A stretch of DNA of 64,000 nt. Source: Brevundimonas vesicularis (GTDB lineage Bacteria > Pseudomonadota > Alphaproteobacteria > Caulobacterales > Caulobacteraceae). The position numbers and the translations under genes were made by a program. The DNA is taken from positions 2,232,001-2,296,000 of the forward strand of contig NZ_CP115671.1 in NCBI RefSeq assembly GCF_027886425.1. The letters are read 5' to 3'. Each line of letters starts with the position of its first letter. The first letter of the stretch is position 1. Shown piece by piece: positions 23,163-31,901 of this stretch. A model generated the notes under the pieces. That model had not been told where the DNA came from. It saw nothing but the letters and a program-made list of their open reading frames with translations, and made no database searches.

Positions 23163-26100
23163 TCAGGCCTCGGGCAGTTCCTTGGGGCCGCCTTCGCGCA
23201 GTTCCTGGGCTTCCCACTCCTCGATCTTGCGGGCGGTCCATTCCGGCGACTTGGTGAAGCGCGCCAGGACGCCATAGATCACCGGCACCACGAACAGGGT
23301 CAGGACGGTGGCGAAGATGGCGCCGGTGAAGATCACCACGCCGATGGTCTGACGGCTGCCGGCGCCGGCGCCTTGCCACAGCACCAGCGGCAGAGCGCCG
23401 AAGGCGGTTGCGATCGAGGTCATGATGATCGGACGTAGCCGCAAGGACGACGACTCGATGATCGCCTCCCGGATCGACCGCCCCTGGTCGCGCAGTTGGT
23501 TGGCGAACTCCACGATCAGAATGCCGTTCTTGGCCGCCACGCCGATCAAAATGATCAGGCCGATCTGGCTGTAGATGTTCAGGCTGGAGCCCGCCATCAG
23601 CAGGCCGAAAAGCCCGCCCGCCGCCGCCAGCGGCACCGTTAACATGATGACCGCAGGCGTGATCCAGCTTTCGAACTGGGCCGCCAGAACCAGGAAAACT
23701 AGCAACAACGCCAAACCGAAGGCTGCAAACACCGCCCCGCCCGCCTCCTGTTGGTCGCGCGCCGCCCCGCCCCACTGGGTGACGACGGCCCCTTGCGGCT
23801 GCTTGGCCGCCTCGGCGTTCAAGAACTGGACCGCGTCGTCGATCGTGGTGCCGGGATTGAGGTCGGCCTGCAGGGAGATCGCGCGCTGTCGGTCCAGTCG
23901 GCGACGGTCCGGCGTGTCGCCGCTGGTCTTGGTCGTGACCACGGCCGAAAGCGGCACCAATTGGCCGCCCCCGGTCGCGACATACAGGGCTTCCAGATCG
24001 GCGACCTCACGACGATTGTCGCGCTCGGTCTGCAGGATGACATCATATTCCTGACCGCCCTTGATGTAGGTCGTGGCGCGGCGAGAGCCGAACATGGTCT
24101 CCAGCGTGCGGCCGATCGACTGGGACGAAACGCCCAGCGCGGCGGCTTTCTGCGGATCGACATCGACCAGCAGACGCGGCGAGTTCGGCTCATAGTTCAG
24201 GCGCGGACGCGAGAAGCCGGGATTGGCCTGGGCTGCGGCCAGCATAGGCTGAAGCCAGGCGTAGATCTGCTGATAGTCGCTGCCGGTCGCGATCAGTTCG
24301 ATGGAGTTTGAGTTGCCGCCGCCGCGCTGGAAGGCGCCGGGGGTCGAGGCGTTGACCTGGGCGCCCGTCTGGCCGCGCAGCTTGCCGTTCAATTCCTGAG
24401 CGATCTCGGCCGCCGAGCGGTCGCGCTTGGACCAGTCGGCGAGCGTAAGGACCGCATTGCCCGAGTTGAAGCTGCCGCCGCCGAAGCCGGGCGCGGACAC
24501 CAGATAGCTGTCGGCCTCGCCGCTGGTCTTGTATTCGGCCAGCAGAGGCTCCAGCCCCAGCATGATCTTGCGGGTATAGTCGAAGCCCGCGCCCTCGGGA
24601 CCGGCGACGCGCACCGTGACCCGGCCGCGATCCTCGTCCGGCACCAGTTCGTTGGGCAGGGTCAGGAAGATGCCGCCCGCCCCCGCTGCGACCAGCAGGA
24701 TCAGGGCGCCGACGCCGATCACCGCGATGCGACGGCCCAACAGCATATCAAGCGACCGGCCATAGGACGACTTCAGCCGGTCCATGCCCCAGTCGACCTT
24801 GCGCGCCACCCAGCCGCCGCCATGGGCGGGTCGCAAAATCTTGGAGGCCAGCATCGGCGACAGGCTGAGCGCCAGGAAGGCGGAGAAGGCCACGGCCGCC
24901 GCGATCGCCGCCGCCAGCTCTACGAACAGACGCCCGACATATCCGGGCAAGAACAGCAGGGGCGCGAAGACCGATAGCAGCACGATGGTCGTGGCCACGA
25001 CCGCGAAGAAGACCTGGCGCGCGCCGCGTTCGGCCGCGACCAGAGGCGGTTCGCCCAGGTCCAGGCGACGCTGAATATTCTCGACCACGACGATGGCGTC
25101 ATCCACAACCAGGCCGATCGCCAGCACCAGAGCCAGCAGCGTCAGCAGATTCAGCGAAAAGCCCAGCGGCGCCAAGACGATGAAGGTCGCCAGCAGACAG
25201 ATCGGCGCCACGATGGACGGGATCAGCGCCGCCCGCAGGCTGCCCAGGAAGATGAAGTTCACCAGGGCCACCAAGGCCATCGAGATGCCGATGGTGATCC
25301 AGACCTCGTCGATGGCGTGAGAGGTGAAGACCGAGTTGTCGGATCCGACCTCGATGGTCACGCCCGGCGGCAAGGTCGGCCGGATTTCCTCGATCATCTT
25401 GTGGACACCGTCCGAGATGGCGAGGTCGTTGGATTGCGCCTGACGGGTCACGGCCAAGCCGATCTGGTCCATGCCGTTGCCGCGGAACAGACGACGATCT
25501 TCTTCCGGCGCCTCCTCGACGCGGGCGATGTCGCCCAGGCGCGTCACATAGGTGGGCTGCCCCTGGATGATGGCCGACGATCCGCTGCCCGTTCCTGTGG
25601 CGACTGTCGCCGAGGTCGAGGCCGAGCCGCGCGTGCCGATGGGCAGTTGGCGGAAGTCCTCCGGCAGGGCGTAGGTGCGCGCCACGCGGACGGTGTAGTC
25701 CTTGTCCGTCGATTCCAGCGACCCGGCGGGCAGTTCGACGTTCTGGTTCGTCAGGGCCGTCTCGACGTCGTTGACCGTCAGGCCTCGCGCCGCCATGGCG
25801 GCGGAATCCAGCCAGATGCGCATCGAGTAGCGCTGCTCGCCATAGATGTTGACCTGGGCCACGCCGGGCACCGTCGCCATCCGGTCGATCAGATATCGGT
25901 CAGCGTAATCGGTCAGCTGAAGCCGGTTCATGCTGGTCGAGCGAAGGAAGACGATGATGATCGGCTGGCTGTCGGAATCGGCCTTGGCGACCTCCGGCGG
26001 ATCGGCCTGATCCGGCAGGCGGCCGACTACGCGGCTGACGCGGTCGCGCACGTCGTTGGCGGCGTCGTCGATATTGCGGTCCAGCGAGAACTCGATGTTC

Positions 26101-26372
26101 ACATTGGAGCGTCCGTCGCGGCTGGTCGAGTTGATTCGTTCGACGCCCTGGATGCCGGCGATCTGCTGCTCCACCGGCTCGGTGATGCGGCTCTCGATGA
26201 CCTCGGCCGAGGCGCCGGCGTAGCTGGTGTTGACCGAGACGATGGGCGGATCGACGTCCGGCAGTTCGCGCACGGGCAGGAAGAAGAAGGCTGCGGCGCC
26301 GATGACGCACAGCACAATGGCCGCGACGGCCGCGAAGACGGGCCGCCGGACCGAAACGTCGGACAGCATCAT
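23163..26372 (-). CDS. RND multidrug efflux transporter, inner-membrane pump
   Basis: A 1069-residue hydrophobe/amphiphile efflux pump. It starts MMLSDVSVRRPVFAAV and has the expected 12 membrane segments with two large periplasmic domains. Characteristic segments are LPDVDPPIVSV near residue 40, the proton-relay pair in GLVVDDAIVVVENI, GARQVFFAVVATT, and in the second half AAQFESWITPAVIML and GVAAKNGILIVEFANQ. The closest subgroup appears to be the MexB/MdtBC-like branch. Its ATG overlaps the upstream adaptor stop by 4 nt. No outer-membrane channel gene is adjacent, so an unlinked TolC-like protein is needed. Confidence 0.93.
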   Translation of the reverse strand: MMLSDVSVRRPVFAAVAAIVLCVIGAAAFFFLPVRELPDVDPPIVSVNTSYAGASAEVIESRITEPVEQQIAGIQGVERINSTSRDGRSNVNIEFSLDRNIDDAANDVRDRVSRVVGRLPDQADPPEVAKADSDSQPIIIVFLRSTSMNRLQLTDYADRYLIDRMATVPGVAQVNIYGEQRYSMRIWLDSAAMAARGLTVNDVETALTNQNVELPAGSLESTDKDYTVRVARTYALPEDFRQLPIGTRGSASTSATVATGTGSGSSAIIQGQPTYVTRLGDIARVEEAPEEDRRLFRGNGMDQIGLAVTRQAQSNDLAISDGVHKMIEEIRPTLPPGVTIEVGSDNSVFTSHAIDEVWITIGISMALVALVNFIFLGSLRAALIPSIVAPICLLATFIVLAPLGFSLNLLTLLALVLAIGLVVDDAIVVVENIQRRLDLGEPPLVAAERGARQVFFAVVATTIVLLSVFAPLLFLPGYVGRLFVELAAAIAAAVAFSAFLALSLSPMLASKILRPAHGGGWVARKVDWGMDRLKSSYGRSLDMLLGRRIAVIGVGALILLVAAGAGGIFLTLPNELVPDEDRGRVTVRVAGPEGAGFDYTRKIMLGLEPLLAEYKTSGEADSYLVSAPGFGGGSFNSGNAVLTLADWSKRDRSAAEIAQELNGKLRGQTGAQVNASTPGAFQRGGGNSNSIELIATGSDYQQIYAWLQPMLAAAQANPGFSRPRLNYEPNSPRLLVDVDPQKAAALGVSSQSIGRTLETMFGSRRATTYIKGGQEYDVILQTERDNRREVADLEALYVATGGGQLVPLSAVVTTKTSGDTPDRRRLDRQRAISLQADLNPGTTIDDAVQFLNAEAAKQPQGAVVTQWGGAARDQQEAGGAVFAAFGLALLLVFLVLAAQFESWITPAVIMLTVPLAAAGGLFGLLMAGSSLNIYSQIGLIILIGVAAKNGILIVEFANQLRDQGRSIREAIIESSSLRLRPIIMTSIATAFGALPLVLWQGAGAGSRQTIGVVIFTGAIFATVLTLFVVPVIYGVLARFTKSPEWTARKIEEWEAQELREGGPKELPEA

Positions 26373-27472
26373 TTGGCGGCGCTCGACTTGCGACCCTGGC
26401 CGCCCACGCTGACCGGCGCGCCCGGCTGAATACGGTTCAGGCCCGATCCGACGATGCGGTCGCCCGCCTCGATGCCGGACAGGATCTCAACAAAGCCGCT
26501 CTCGACGGCCCCGGTCTCGACCTCGACCCGCTGAGCGGTGGAGCCGTTCTGCCCGGGCGCGATACGATAGACGAAGGCGCCGGCGCCTTCGTATTGCACG
26601 GCCGACTCGGGCACGGCGGCGCTATGACGATGGCCCTGCTGGACCGCGACACGCATCAGCATGCCGGGACGGATGCGACCGCCGGGGTTGGGGAACTCCG
26701 CGCGCGCGGTTGCGGCGCGGGTCATTTCGTTGACGCGCGTGTCGATCAAGGCGATCCGGCCCGTGAACGGCTCGTCGCCATAGGCGTCTGCCGTCGCGGT
26801 CAACTGTGCGCCAGGACGCAGCAGGTTCAGATAGCGCTCAGGCAAGGGGAAATCGACGCGGATCGTCGAGGTGTCGTCCAGCGTCGTGATCACCGCGCCT
26901 GGGTTGATCAGCGTGCCGGGCGTCACCGTGGTCAGACCGACACGGCCGGAGAAGGGAGCCCGGATCACCCGGTCGCCGCGACGCGCCTGGGCCGCCTGCA
27001 GCGACGCCTGGGCGGTTTCGAGCGCGGTCTCGGCCTGTTCCAGCATGACCTGGGGCGCGACGCCCCGGTCGGCCAAGGCCTTGTAACGATCGTATTCACG
27101 CTGGGCCTGATTGACGTTGGCGCGGGCCTCGATGATGGCCGCGTCTTCCTCGCGCGCCTGAAGCTCGACCAGCGGCGCACCGGCCGAGACATACTGGCCG
27201 TCCGCGAACAGGACGCGGGTGATCAGTTCGGTGGTCGAGGAGGTGACGTTCACCGACCGCTCGCCGCGCGCCACGCCCAAAACGCGAACCTGATCGGAGA
27301 AGGGTCGCTGCGCCACGACGGCCTCGGACACCTGCTGCGCTCCGCGTCCGCGACCGCCGCCCGGCCCTGCCGCCTTCTTTTCATCTCCCGCGGAGAATTT
27401 GACGATGGCGGCGACGACCATCAGGGCAAGCAAGACAGCGGCGGCGACGAGGAAGAAGTGACGTTTGATCAC
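26369..27472 (-). CDS. RND efflux periplasmic adaptor (membrane fusion protein)
   Basis: A 367-residue adaptor with an N-terminal membrane anchor (about 7-27), a Gly/Arg-rich linker, lipoyl-like half-motifs around ITRVLFADGQYVSAGAPLVEL and RAPFSGRVGLTTVTPGTLINPG, an alpha-hairpin between them rich in Glu/Ala/Gln, and beta-barrel/membrane-proximal domains (YGDEPFTGRIALIDTRV). The start is GTG at 27472. It is the first gene of a two-gene operon with the pump (ATGA overlap). Two palindromes occupy the promoter region. Confidence 0.92.
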   Translation of the reverse strand: MIKRHFFLVAAAVLLALMVVAAIVKFSAGDEKKAAGPGGGRGRGAQQVSEAVVAQRPFSDQVRVLGVARGERSVNVTSSTTELITRVLFADGQYVSAGAPLVELQAREEDAAIIEARANVNQAQREYDRYKALADRGVAPQVMLEQAETALETAQASLQAAQARRGDRVIRAPFSGRVGLTTVTPGTLINPGAVITTLDDTSTIRVDFPLPERYLNLLRPGAQLTATADAYGDEPFTGRIALIDTRVNEMTRAATARAEFPNPGGRIRPGMLMRVAVQQGHRHSAAVPESAVQYEGAGAFVYRIAPGQNGSTAQRVEVETGAVESGFVEILSGIEAGDRIVGSGLNRIQPGAPVSVGGQGRKSSAAK

Positions 27473-27505
27473 GCGGGGGTCTCTCGGTCAGGGGGACGCC
27501 GCATG

Positions 27506-27549
27506 CATTACCGGGTAATGAAGTGCGCGCAATGTTACGTATCAGTAAC
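27506..27549. promoter_or_regulatory. Two operator-like palindromes upstream of the RND operon
   Basis: CATTACCGGGTAATG (27506-27520) has perfect 7-bp arms around one base. GTTAC (27534-27538) and GTAAC (27545-27549) are perfect 5-bp arms with a 6-bp spacer. Both use a TTAC/GTAA half-site, lie 34-78 bp upstream of the adaptor start and are spaced about 28 bp centre to centre. TetR- or MarR-type repressors of efflux pumps commonly bind such pairs. The TetR gene at 18948 is a possible but untested candidate. Confidence 0.5.
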
Positions 27550-27584
27550 GTGCCGGATCACATTTTCCGTCGCAGAAATCTTCC

Positions 27585-28358
27585 CTAAAATCTTCGCCAG
27601 ATCGCAAGAACGGGCCCGCGGCTGATGGGAATCTCCTGGCCTGCGACGGTTTGTCTCCATCCGGCCTGCATGCTCCACGCACCGAAATCGCGCACGACTG
27701 AGGCTTCCAGCGACAGCCAGCGTGCGCCGCCGTCGGCCGCGCCGCCGAACGCCTGACCCAGCACCATCCAATCCTCGCCGATCCGGGCGCCCGCCGTGGC
27801 GTCGATGCGGGTTTCATCCGGCAGGCCGTCGCGAAGACGGCGTGCGGCCTGAAGCTCGACGAATGCGCCGTCCATTCCCCAGCGCTCGCCCATAGGGCCG
27901 AGGGACCGGCCAACCGAGACTCGCGCTTCCCAATCGTGATCGCCGACGCCCGGCGCGGCATAGCCGGCATTGCGCCCCTCCCCGGCCTGGGTATAGCCGC
28001 CGTAAAGGCTGACGGCGTTGCGGTCGTCGCGCCAGACCTGCCAGGTTGCGCCGATCTCGATGGGGCCGCGCCCGCTGTAATCAACGAAGGCGTCCTCGCC
28101 GTCCTGCCAGTCTGCCTTCAGCTGGAGCGTCAGGCGATCCGCCACGCCGTATTCGGCGAACAGTCCCAAGGTCGCGTCGCGCCGCCGGCCAGGCAGGTCG
28201 CGTTCCTCGCCAGCAGCGTCGAAGCCTGTGTCGGCGCTCAGCCGCTCGTATTTGACGATGGCCTGGCCCTTGCCCTTCGGCTGCGTCCAGGCGCCGGCGA
28301 GAGCTTGGGTCGGCGTCAGCGCCGCGAGGATCAGCGCCCCCGCGACGAAGGGATTTAG
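27585..28358 (-). CDS. Outer-membrane beta-barrel-like protein, start codon unresolved
   Basis: About 255 residues that look like a secreted beta-rich protein: a hydrophobic leader (FVAGALILAALTPTQALAGA), then alternating short strands rich in Trp, Tyr and Gly, ending in Phe (AIWRRF). I do not recognise a functional family. The leader is intact, but no ATG, GTG or TTG occurs in this frame near it; the next in-frame ATG is at 28559, deep inside the aldolase gene. The coordinate given (28358) is where the leader begins, overlapping the aldolase stop by 4 nt. A CTG at 28334 is another option. Translation may depend on coupling to the upstream gene. Confidence 0.6.
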   Translation of the reverse strand, partial: LNPFVAGALILAALTPTQALAGAWTQPKGKGQAIVKYERLSADTGFDAAGEERDLPGRRRDATLGLFAEYGVADRLTLQLKADWQDGEDAFVDYSGRGPIEIGATWQVWRDDRNAVSLYGGYTQAGEGRNAGYAAPGVGDHDWEARVSVGRSLGPMGERWGMDGAFVELQAARRLRDGLPDETRIDATAGARIGEDWMVLGQAFGGAADGGARWLSLEASVVRDFGAWSMQAGWRQTVAGQEIPISRGPVLAIWRRF

Positions 28359-29119
28359 GCGTCGTAGCCCGGCGACTTGCGATCCAGCTGACGCAGCGCG
28401 CCCGGCCAGGCCAGAGACGAGATGAAGCCGATGCCGCGCCCCTGCTCCTTGGTTTCGGCCTGCGCCTCGTCCGGCGCCAACAAGATGTGCTCGCGTCCGC
28501 CGGACAGAGCCGCAACCTGCTGCGCGCAGGCCCGCTCCAGGAAGAAGATGCCGATCCATGCTTGAGCCGCCGTTTCCCCGACCGCCAGCGTGCCGTGGTT
28601 TCGCAGCAGCATCAGCGGTTTGTCCCCCAGGTCGGCGACCAGACGTTCGCGTTCGTCATGGTTCAGGGCCAACCCCTCATATCCATGATACGCAACCTGA
28701 TGCTGTAGTAAACACGCGTTCTGACTGACGGGGAGCAACCCTTCGGCCTGAGCGGCGACGCCCACGCCGTTCACTGTATGTAGATGGATGACGAACTTGG
28801 CGTCTTCGCGCGCGGCATGGACGGCCGAGTGGATGGTGAAGCCCGCCGGATTGATGAAATAGGGCGTGTCCTGGACGATGTTCCCTTCCAGATCGACCTT
28901 CACCAGCGACGAGGCCGTAATCTCGTCGAAGTAGAAGCCGTAGGGATTGATCAGAAAATGATGCTCCGGCCCGGGCACGCGCGCCGAGATATGGGTGAAG
29001 ATCATGTCGTCCCAACCGTTCAAGGCGACCAGCCGATAGAGGGCCGCCAGCTCGACACGGACCTGCCATTCGGCTTCGGACACGCGCGACTTGATCGAGG
29101 GACTGGTTCCGTCCGCCAT
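28355..29119 (-). CDS. Class II aldolase/adducin family protein
   Basis: A 254-residue protein of the class II aldolase/adducin fold. Metal-site segments are NGWDDMIFTHISARVPG, INPYGFYFDEITASSLVKVD, FVIHLHTVNGVGVAAQ (HxH) and LLRNHGTLAVGET. The zinc-ligand histidines expected in HLH and the later histidine region are present. Bacterial members close to this subgroup are often annotated only as class II aldolase family; they lack the specific signature of fuculose or ribulose phosphate aldolases. A GGAGG ribosome binding site precedes the ATG. It is followed, with overlap, by the outer-membrane-like protein, so the pair may form a unit. Substrate unknown. Confidence 0.85.
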   Translation of the reverse strand: MADGTSPSIKSRVSEAEWQVRVELAALYRLVALNGWDDMIFTHISARVPGPEHHFLINPYGFYFDEITASSLVKVDLEGNIVQDTPYFINPAGFTIHSAVHAAREDAKFVIHLHTVNGVGVAAQAEGLLPVSQNACLLQHQVAYHGYEGLALNHDERERLVADLGDKPLMLLRNHGTLAVGETAAQAWIGIFFLERACAQQVAALSGGREHILLAPDEAQAETKEQGRGIGFISSLAWPGALRQLDRKSPGYDA

Positions 29120-29186
29120 GATTTCCTCCTGCCTCTGGATGGGCTTTTACAAACCGTCACCCCGCGCGGTCGCGTCGTCAAGCCGA

Positions 29187-29229
29187 CAAGGCCGCCGTTG
29201 ACGTGACGTCACCCCCTGCGGCGGCCTTG
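29187..29229. repeat. Nested inverted repeats in the aldolase / DUF2336 divergent region
   Basis: CAAGGCCGCCG (29187-29197) and CGGCGGCCTTG (29219-29229) are perfect 11-bp arms around a 21-nt loop. The loop contains the perfect 10-bp palindrome GTGACGTCAC (29203-29212). A further inverted repeat, GCTTAACC (29229-29236) and GGTTAAGC (29260-29267), follows directly. No U-tract is present, so a terminator is unlikely; a regulator site or leader structure for one of the divergent genes is possible. Confidence 0.5.
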
Positions 29230-29292
29230 CTTAACCCGGTCTTCATCACGCAAGCATATGGTTAAGCATCGTCGCCGGTTCGGGGAGCCGCC

Positions 29293-30417
29293 TTGTCTGT
29301 CGTTCAACTGGAGCCGCCCCGCGACGCCTGGGACGACCGGACTGTGTCTGAGCTTCTGGCGCTGGCCAGCAGCCGTTCGGCCGACGACCGTCAGCGCCTG
29401 CTGCTGAAGGTCACCGCGCTCTGTGAATCCAATCCGCCGCCGCCCAAGGTCGCGCCGCTGCTCAGCGACATTTTCCTCGCTCTGACAGCCCAGGCCGAGC
29501 AGGATATTCGCCTAGCCCTGTCCGAACGGATCGCGGGCGTCGATTGGGCGCCGCCTGCCCTGGTCAATATGCTGGCGCTGGATGAGATCGAGATCGCCCG
29601 CCCGGTAATCACCTCCAGCCCGCTTCTACAAAACGCCGACCTGATACGCCTGCTGATCGAGGCGACGCTGGAGCATCAGATCGCCGTCGCCCGTCGTCCG
29701 CAGCTGGCGCGACCGGTCGTGGACACAATCGTCGATCGCGCCGAACCCGTCACCATGACGGCGCTGGCGTCCAATCGCACGGCGGACATTAGCGAAGACG
29801 CCATGCGCAAGCTGGTCGATCACTCGCGCCGCATCGCGGGCCTGCGGGCGCCGTTGACGCGTCACCCCAGGCTGAACGAACAACTGGCGCAGCAGCTTTA
29901 TCAATGGGTCGGCCAGGCTCTGCGCCAGTCGATCGGCGAACGCTTCCGCATCGACGACGCCCAGTTGAACGCGGCGGTTCAGGACGCGGCGGCGAAGGCC
30001 GTCGGCAGCCCGGAGTGGCGCGCCATGTCCGCCCGGATGACCGAAGATCGCACACGCACCTATGCGGAACGACGACTGGTGGAAAAACTTCAATCCGCCG
30101 GTCAACTGCGTCCTGGTCTGCTGGTCCGCGCGCTGCGGGAACAGCGTTTCGAACTGTTCGAACAGACCCTGGCGGTCCTGGGCGGCTTCAGCGAGGCTCA
30201 AGTACATCACGCCATCCGCGCGCCGACCGCCGAGCCGCTTTACCTGGCCTGCATCGCTGTGGGCGTGGACAAGGCCGTCTTCGCTTCCCTTTTGGTCGAG
30301 GTGCGCAAACTGTCGGGCGGAATGCCAGCCGACGGCGGCTGGAAGGCGGCGCCGATGAGCGCGCACGCCGCCTCTCGCGCCTTCCATCAGATGATGCACA
30401 AGCCCGCGACCGTTTGA
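29293..30417 (+). CDS. DUF2336 domain protein (paralogue 1)
   Basis: A 374-residue, all-helical, soluble protein with no signal peptide or membrane segment. It shows the DUF2336 layout: degenerate helical repeats such as LSERIAGVDWAPPALVNMLA, DEIEIARPVITSSPLLQNADLIRLL and ALASNRTADISEDAMRKLVDHS. The corresponding segment in the second copy at 31902-33041 is recognisably related (IIASSPAFSDEDLIEI; LAANDNADLSEGALATVVER). The function of the family is not established; a scaffold role is plausible from the repeat fold. Translation starts at TTG (29293). nadK starts 31 nt downstream on the same strand. Confidence 0.8.
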   Translation: MSVVQLEPPRDAWDDRTVSELLALASSRSADDRQRLLLKVTALCESNPPPPKVAPLLSDIFLALTAQAEQDIRLALSERIAGVDWAPPALVNMLALDEIEIARPVITSSPLLQNADLIRLLIEATLEHQIAVARRPQLARPVVDTIVDRAEPVTMTALASNRTADISEDAMRKLVDHSRRIAGLRAPLTRHPRLNEQLAQQLYQWVGQALRQSIGERFRIDDAQLNAAVQDAAAKAVGSPEWRAMSARMTEDRTRTYAERRLVEKLQSAGQLRPGLLVRALREQRFELFEQTLAVLGGFSEAQVHHAIRAPTAEPLYLACIAVGVDKAVFASLLVEVRKLSGGMPADGGWKAAPMSAHAASRAFHQMMHKPATV

Positions 30418-30448
30418 CTCTGCGCCCAAGCTCGGGCCACGTCGCCAA

Positions 30449-31243
30449 GTGACTCAGTCAAGCCCCTCTCCCCTGCCGTCGTCGCCCCGATTGGCCTTCG
30501 TCGCCAGCGACCGGCCCGAAGCCCAGGCGGCGCGTAAGACCTTGATCGCCCGCTATGGCGCCGTGTCTGAAGACGAGGCCGATGTGATCGTCGCATTGGG
30601 CGGGGATGGACAGATGCTGGAAACCCTGCACGGCAACCTGCGGCAGCGCACGCCCGTGTATGGGATGAACCGGGGATCGGTCGGCTTTCTGATGAACGAC
30701 TACGACGACAACGGTCTGCTGGAGCGGATCGCGACGGCCGAAAAGACCGTCATCCACCCGCTGCAGATGGATGCCTGGACCGAAAGCGGCGAGGTCCACA
30801 CCGGCTTGGCCATCAACGAGGTGTCGCTGCTGCGCCAGACGCGCCAGTCGGCCAAGCTGCGCATCACCGTCGATGAGCGCGTGCGGCTGGAAGAACTGTC
30901 CTGCGACGGCTGCCTCGTCGCGACGCCTGCGGGATCGACCGCCTATAACCTGTCGGCGCACGGCCCGATCATCCCATTGGACGCCCGCATCCTGGCCCTG
31001 ACGCCGATCAGCGCCTTCCGACCTCGTCGCTGGCGCGGCGCCCTGTTGTCGCACGGCGCCAAGGTGCGGTTCGAGGTTTTGGAGTCCGACAAACGCCCGG
31101 TCTCGGCGACCGCCGACAACTTCGAGGTCCGACGCGTCGCCCGCGTCGAGGTGCGCGAGCGTCGTGACGTCACCCTGACCATGCTCTTCGATGCGGGCCG
31201 GTCATTCGACGAACGCGTGATGGCCGAACAGTTCGCCAACTGA
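30449..31243 (+). CDS. nadK: NAD kinase
   Basis: A 264-residue NAD kinase with the family motifs: VIVALGGDGQML (the GGDG site, about residues 51-54), NRGSVGFLMND (NxG substrate motif) and DGCLVATPAGSTAYNLSAHGPI. It phosphorylates NAD to NADP with ATP. The start is GTG at 30449. It lies in a plus-strand group with DUF2336 paralogue 1 (31 nt upstream) and the Hpt protein (61 nt downstream), possibly one transcript ending at the terminator at 31803. Confidence 0.94.
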   Translation: MTQSSPSPLPSSPRLAFVASDRPEAQAARKTLIARYGAVSEDEADVIVALGGDGQMLETLHGNLRQRTPVYGMNRGSVGFLMNDYDDNGLLERIATAEKTVIHPLQMDAWTESGEVHTGLAINEVSLLRQTRQSAKLRITVDERVRLEELSCDGCLVATPAGSTAYNLSAHGPIIPLDARILALTPISAFRPRRWRGALLSHGAKVRFEVLESDKRPVSATADNFEVRRVARVEVRERRDVTLTMLFDAGRSFDERVMAEQFAN

Positions 31244-31304
31244 TCGGTCACGGCTTCTTAAGCCCGCTATCGTATCTTGGCGTGAACGTCCTATGGAGCC
31301 CGCC

Positions 31305-31781
31305 ATGAGCAATCCGGCGCAGATCACCCCTCCGACCAACTCGCTGCGGCTCAAGGTCGGCGGCGGCTTCGGCATCAACGCCGACGCCATCGCTCGTGCA
31401 GAGGAGGCGCTGAAAGCCATGTCGGCCCAGTTCGGCCAGTGGCTGAACGACGAGATCGTCAAGCTCGACAAGGCGCAGGCCGACATCCGTGAGCAGGGCT
31501 ACACCCCCGTCACCGCAGAGGCTCTATATTTCCGCGCTCATGATCTGAAGGGCTTGGGCACGACCTATGAATTTCCGCTGGTGACGCGCATCGCTGGTTC
31601 GCTGTGCAAGATGCTGGACGACGCCGATCGCCGCATGACCGCGCCCATCGCCATTCTGGACGCCCACATCGACGCCATCCGCGCCGTGGTCCGCGACCAG
31701 ATCAAGACCGACGAACATCCGACCGGCCGCGCCCTCGCCGAGACCCTGGAAGCCCGCGTCGCAGATCACCTCGCAGGCTGA
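31305..31781 (+). CDS. Hpt (histidine phosphotransfer) domain protein
   Basis: A 158-residue stand-alone phosphotransfer protein. The C-terminal two thirds form an Hpt four-helix domain with the phospho-acceptor His79 in YFRAHDLKGLGTTYEF and a following VTRIAGSLCKML helix. The N-terminal 60 residues contain the conserved block GFGINADAIARAEEALKAM. Such orphan Hpt proteins relay phosphate between hybrid kinases and response regulators. I chose the ATG at 31305 because GGAG lies just upstream, although an ATG exists at 31293. The neighbouring DUF2336 genes suggest a shared signalling role. Confidence 0.85.
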   Translation: MSNPAQITPPTNSLRLKVGGGFGINADAIARAEEALKAMSAQFGQWLNDEIVKLDKAQADIREQGYTPVTAEALYFRAHDLKGLGTTYEFPLVTRIAGSLCKMLDDADRRMTAPIAILDAHIDAIRAVVRDQIKTDEHPTGRALAETLEARVADHLAG

Positions 31782-31802
31782 CCGTCCCTCCAGCCATTTG
31801 CG

Positions 31803-31836
31803 AAAGGCCCGTCGCGTCCGGCGGGCCTTTTTCTTT
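31803..31836 (+). terminator. Rho-independent terminator after the Hpt gene
   Basis: AAAGGCCCG (31803-31811) pairs with CGGGCCTTT (31822-31830) around a 10-nt loop, running into TTTTTCTTT. It follows the Hpt stop by 21 nt and closes the DUF2336-nadK-Hpt group. Confidence 0.9.
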
Positions 31837-31901
31837 GAGCCTGATCGGTTGAGACGAATCGCTTCGCGATCTCGTCGATGCCGTGAGCCAGGCTCTCAGG
31901 A

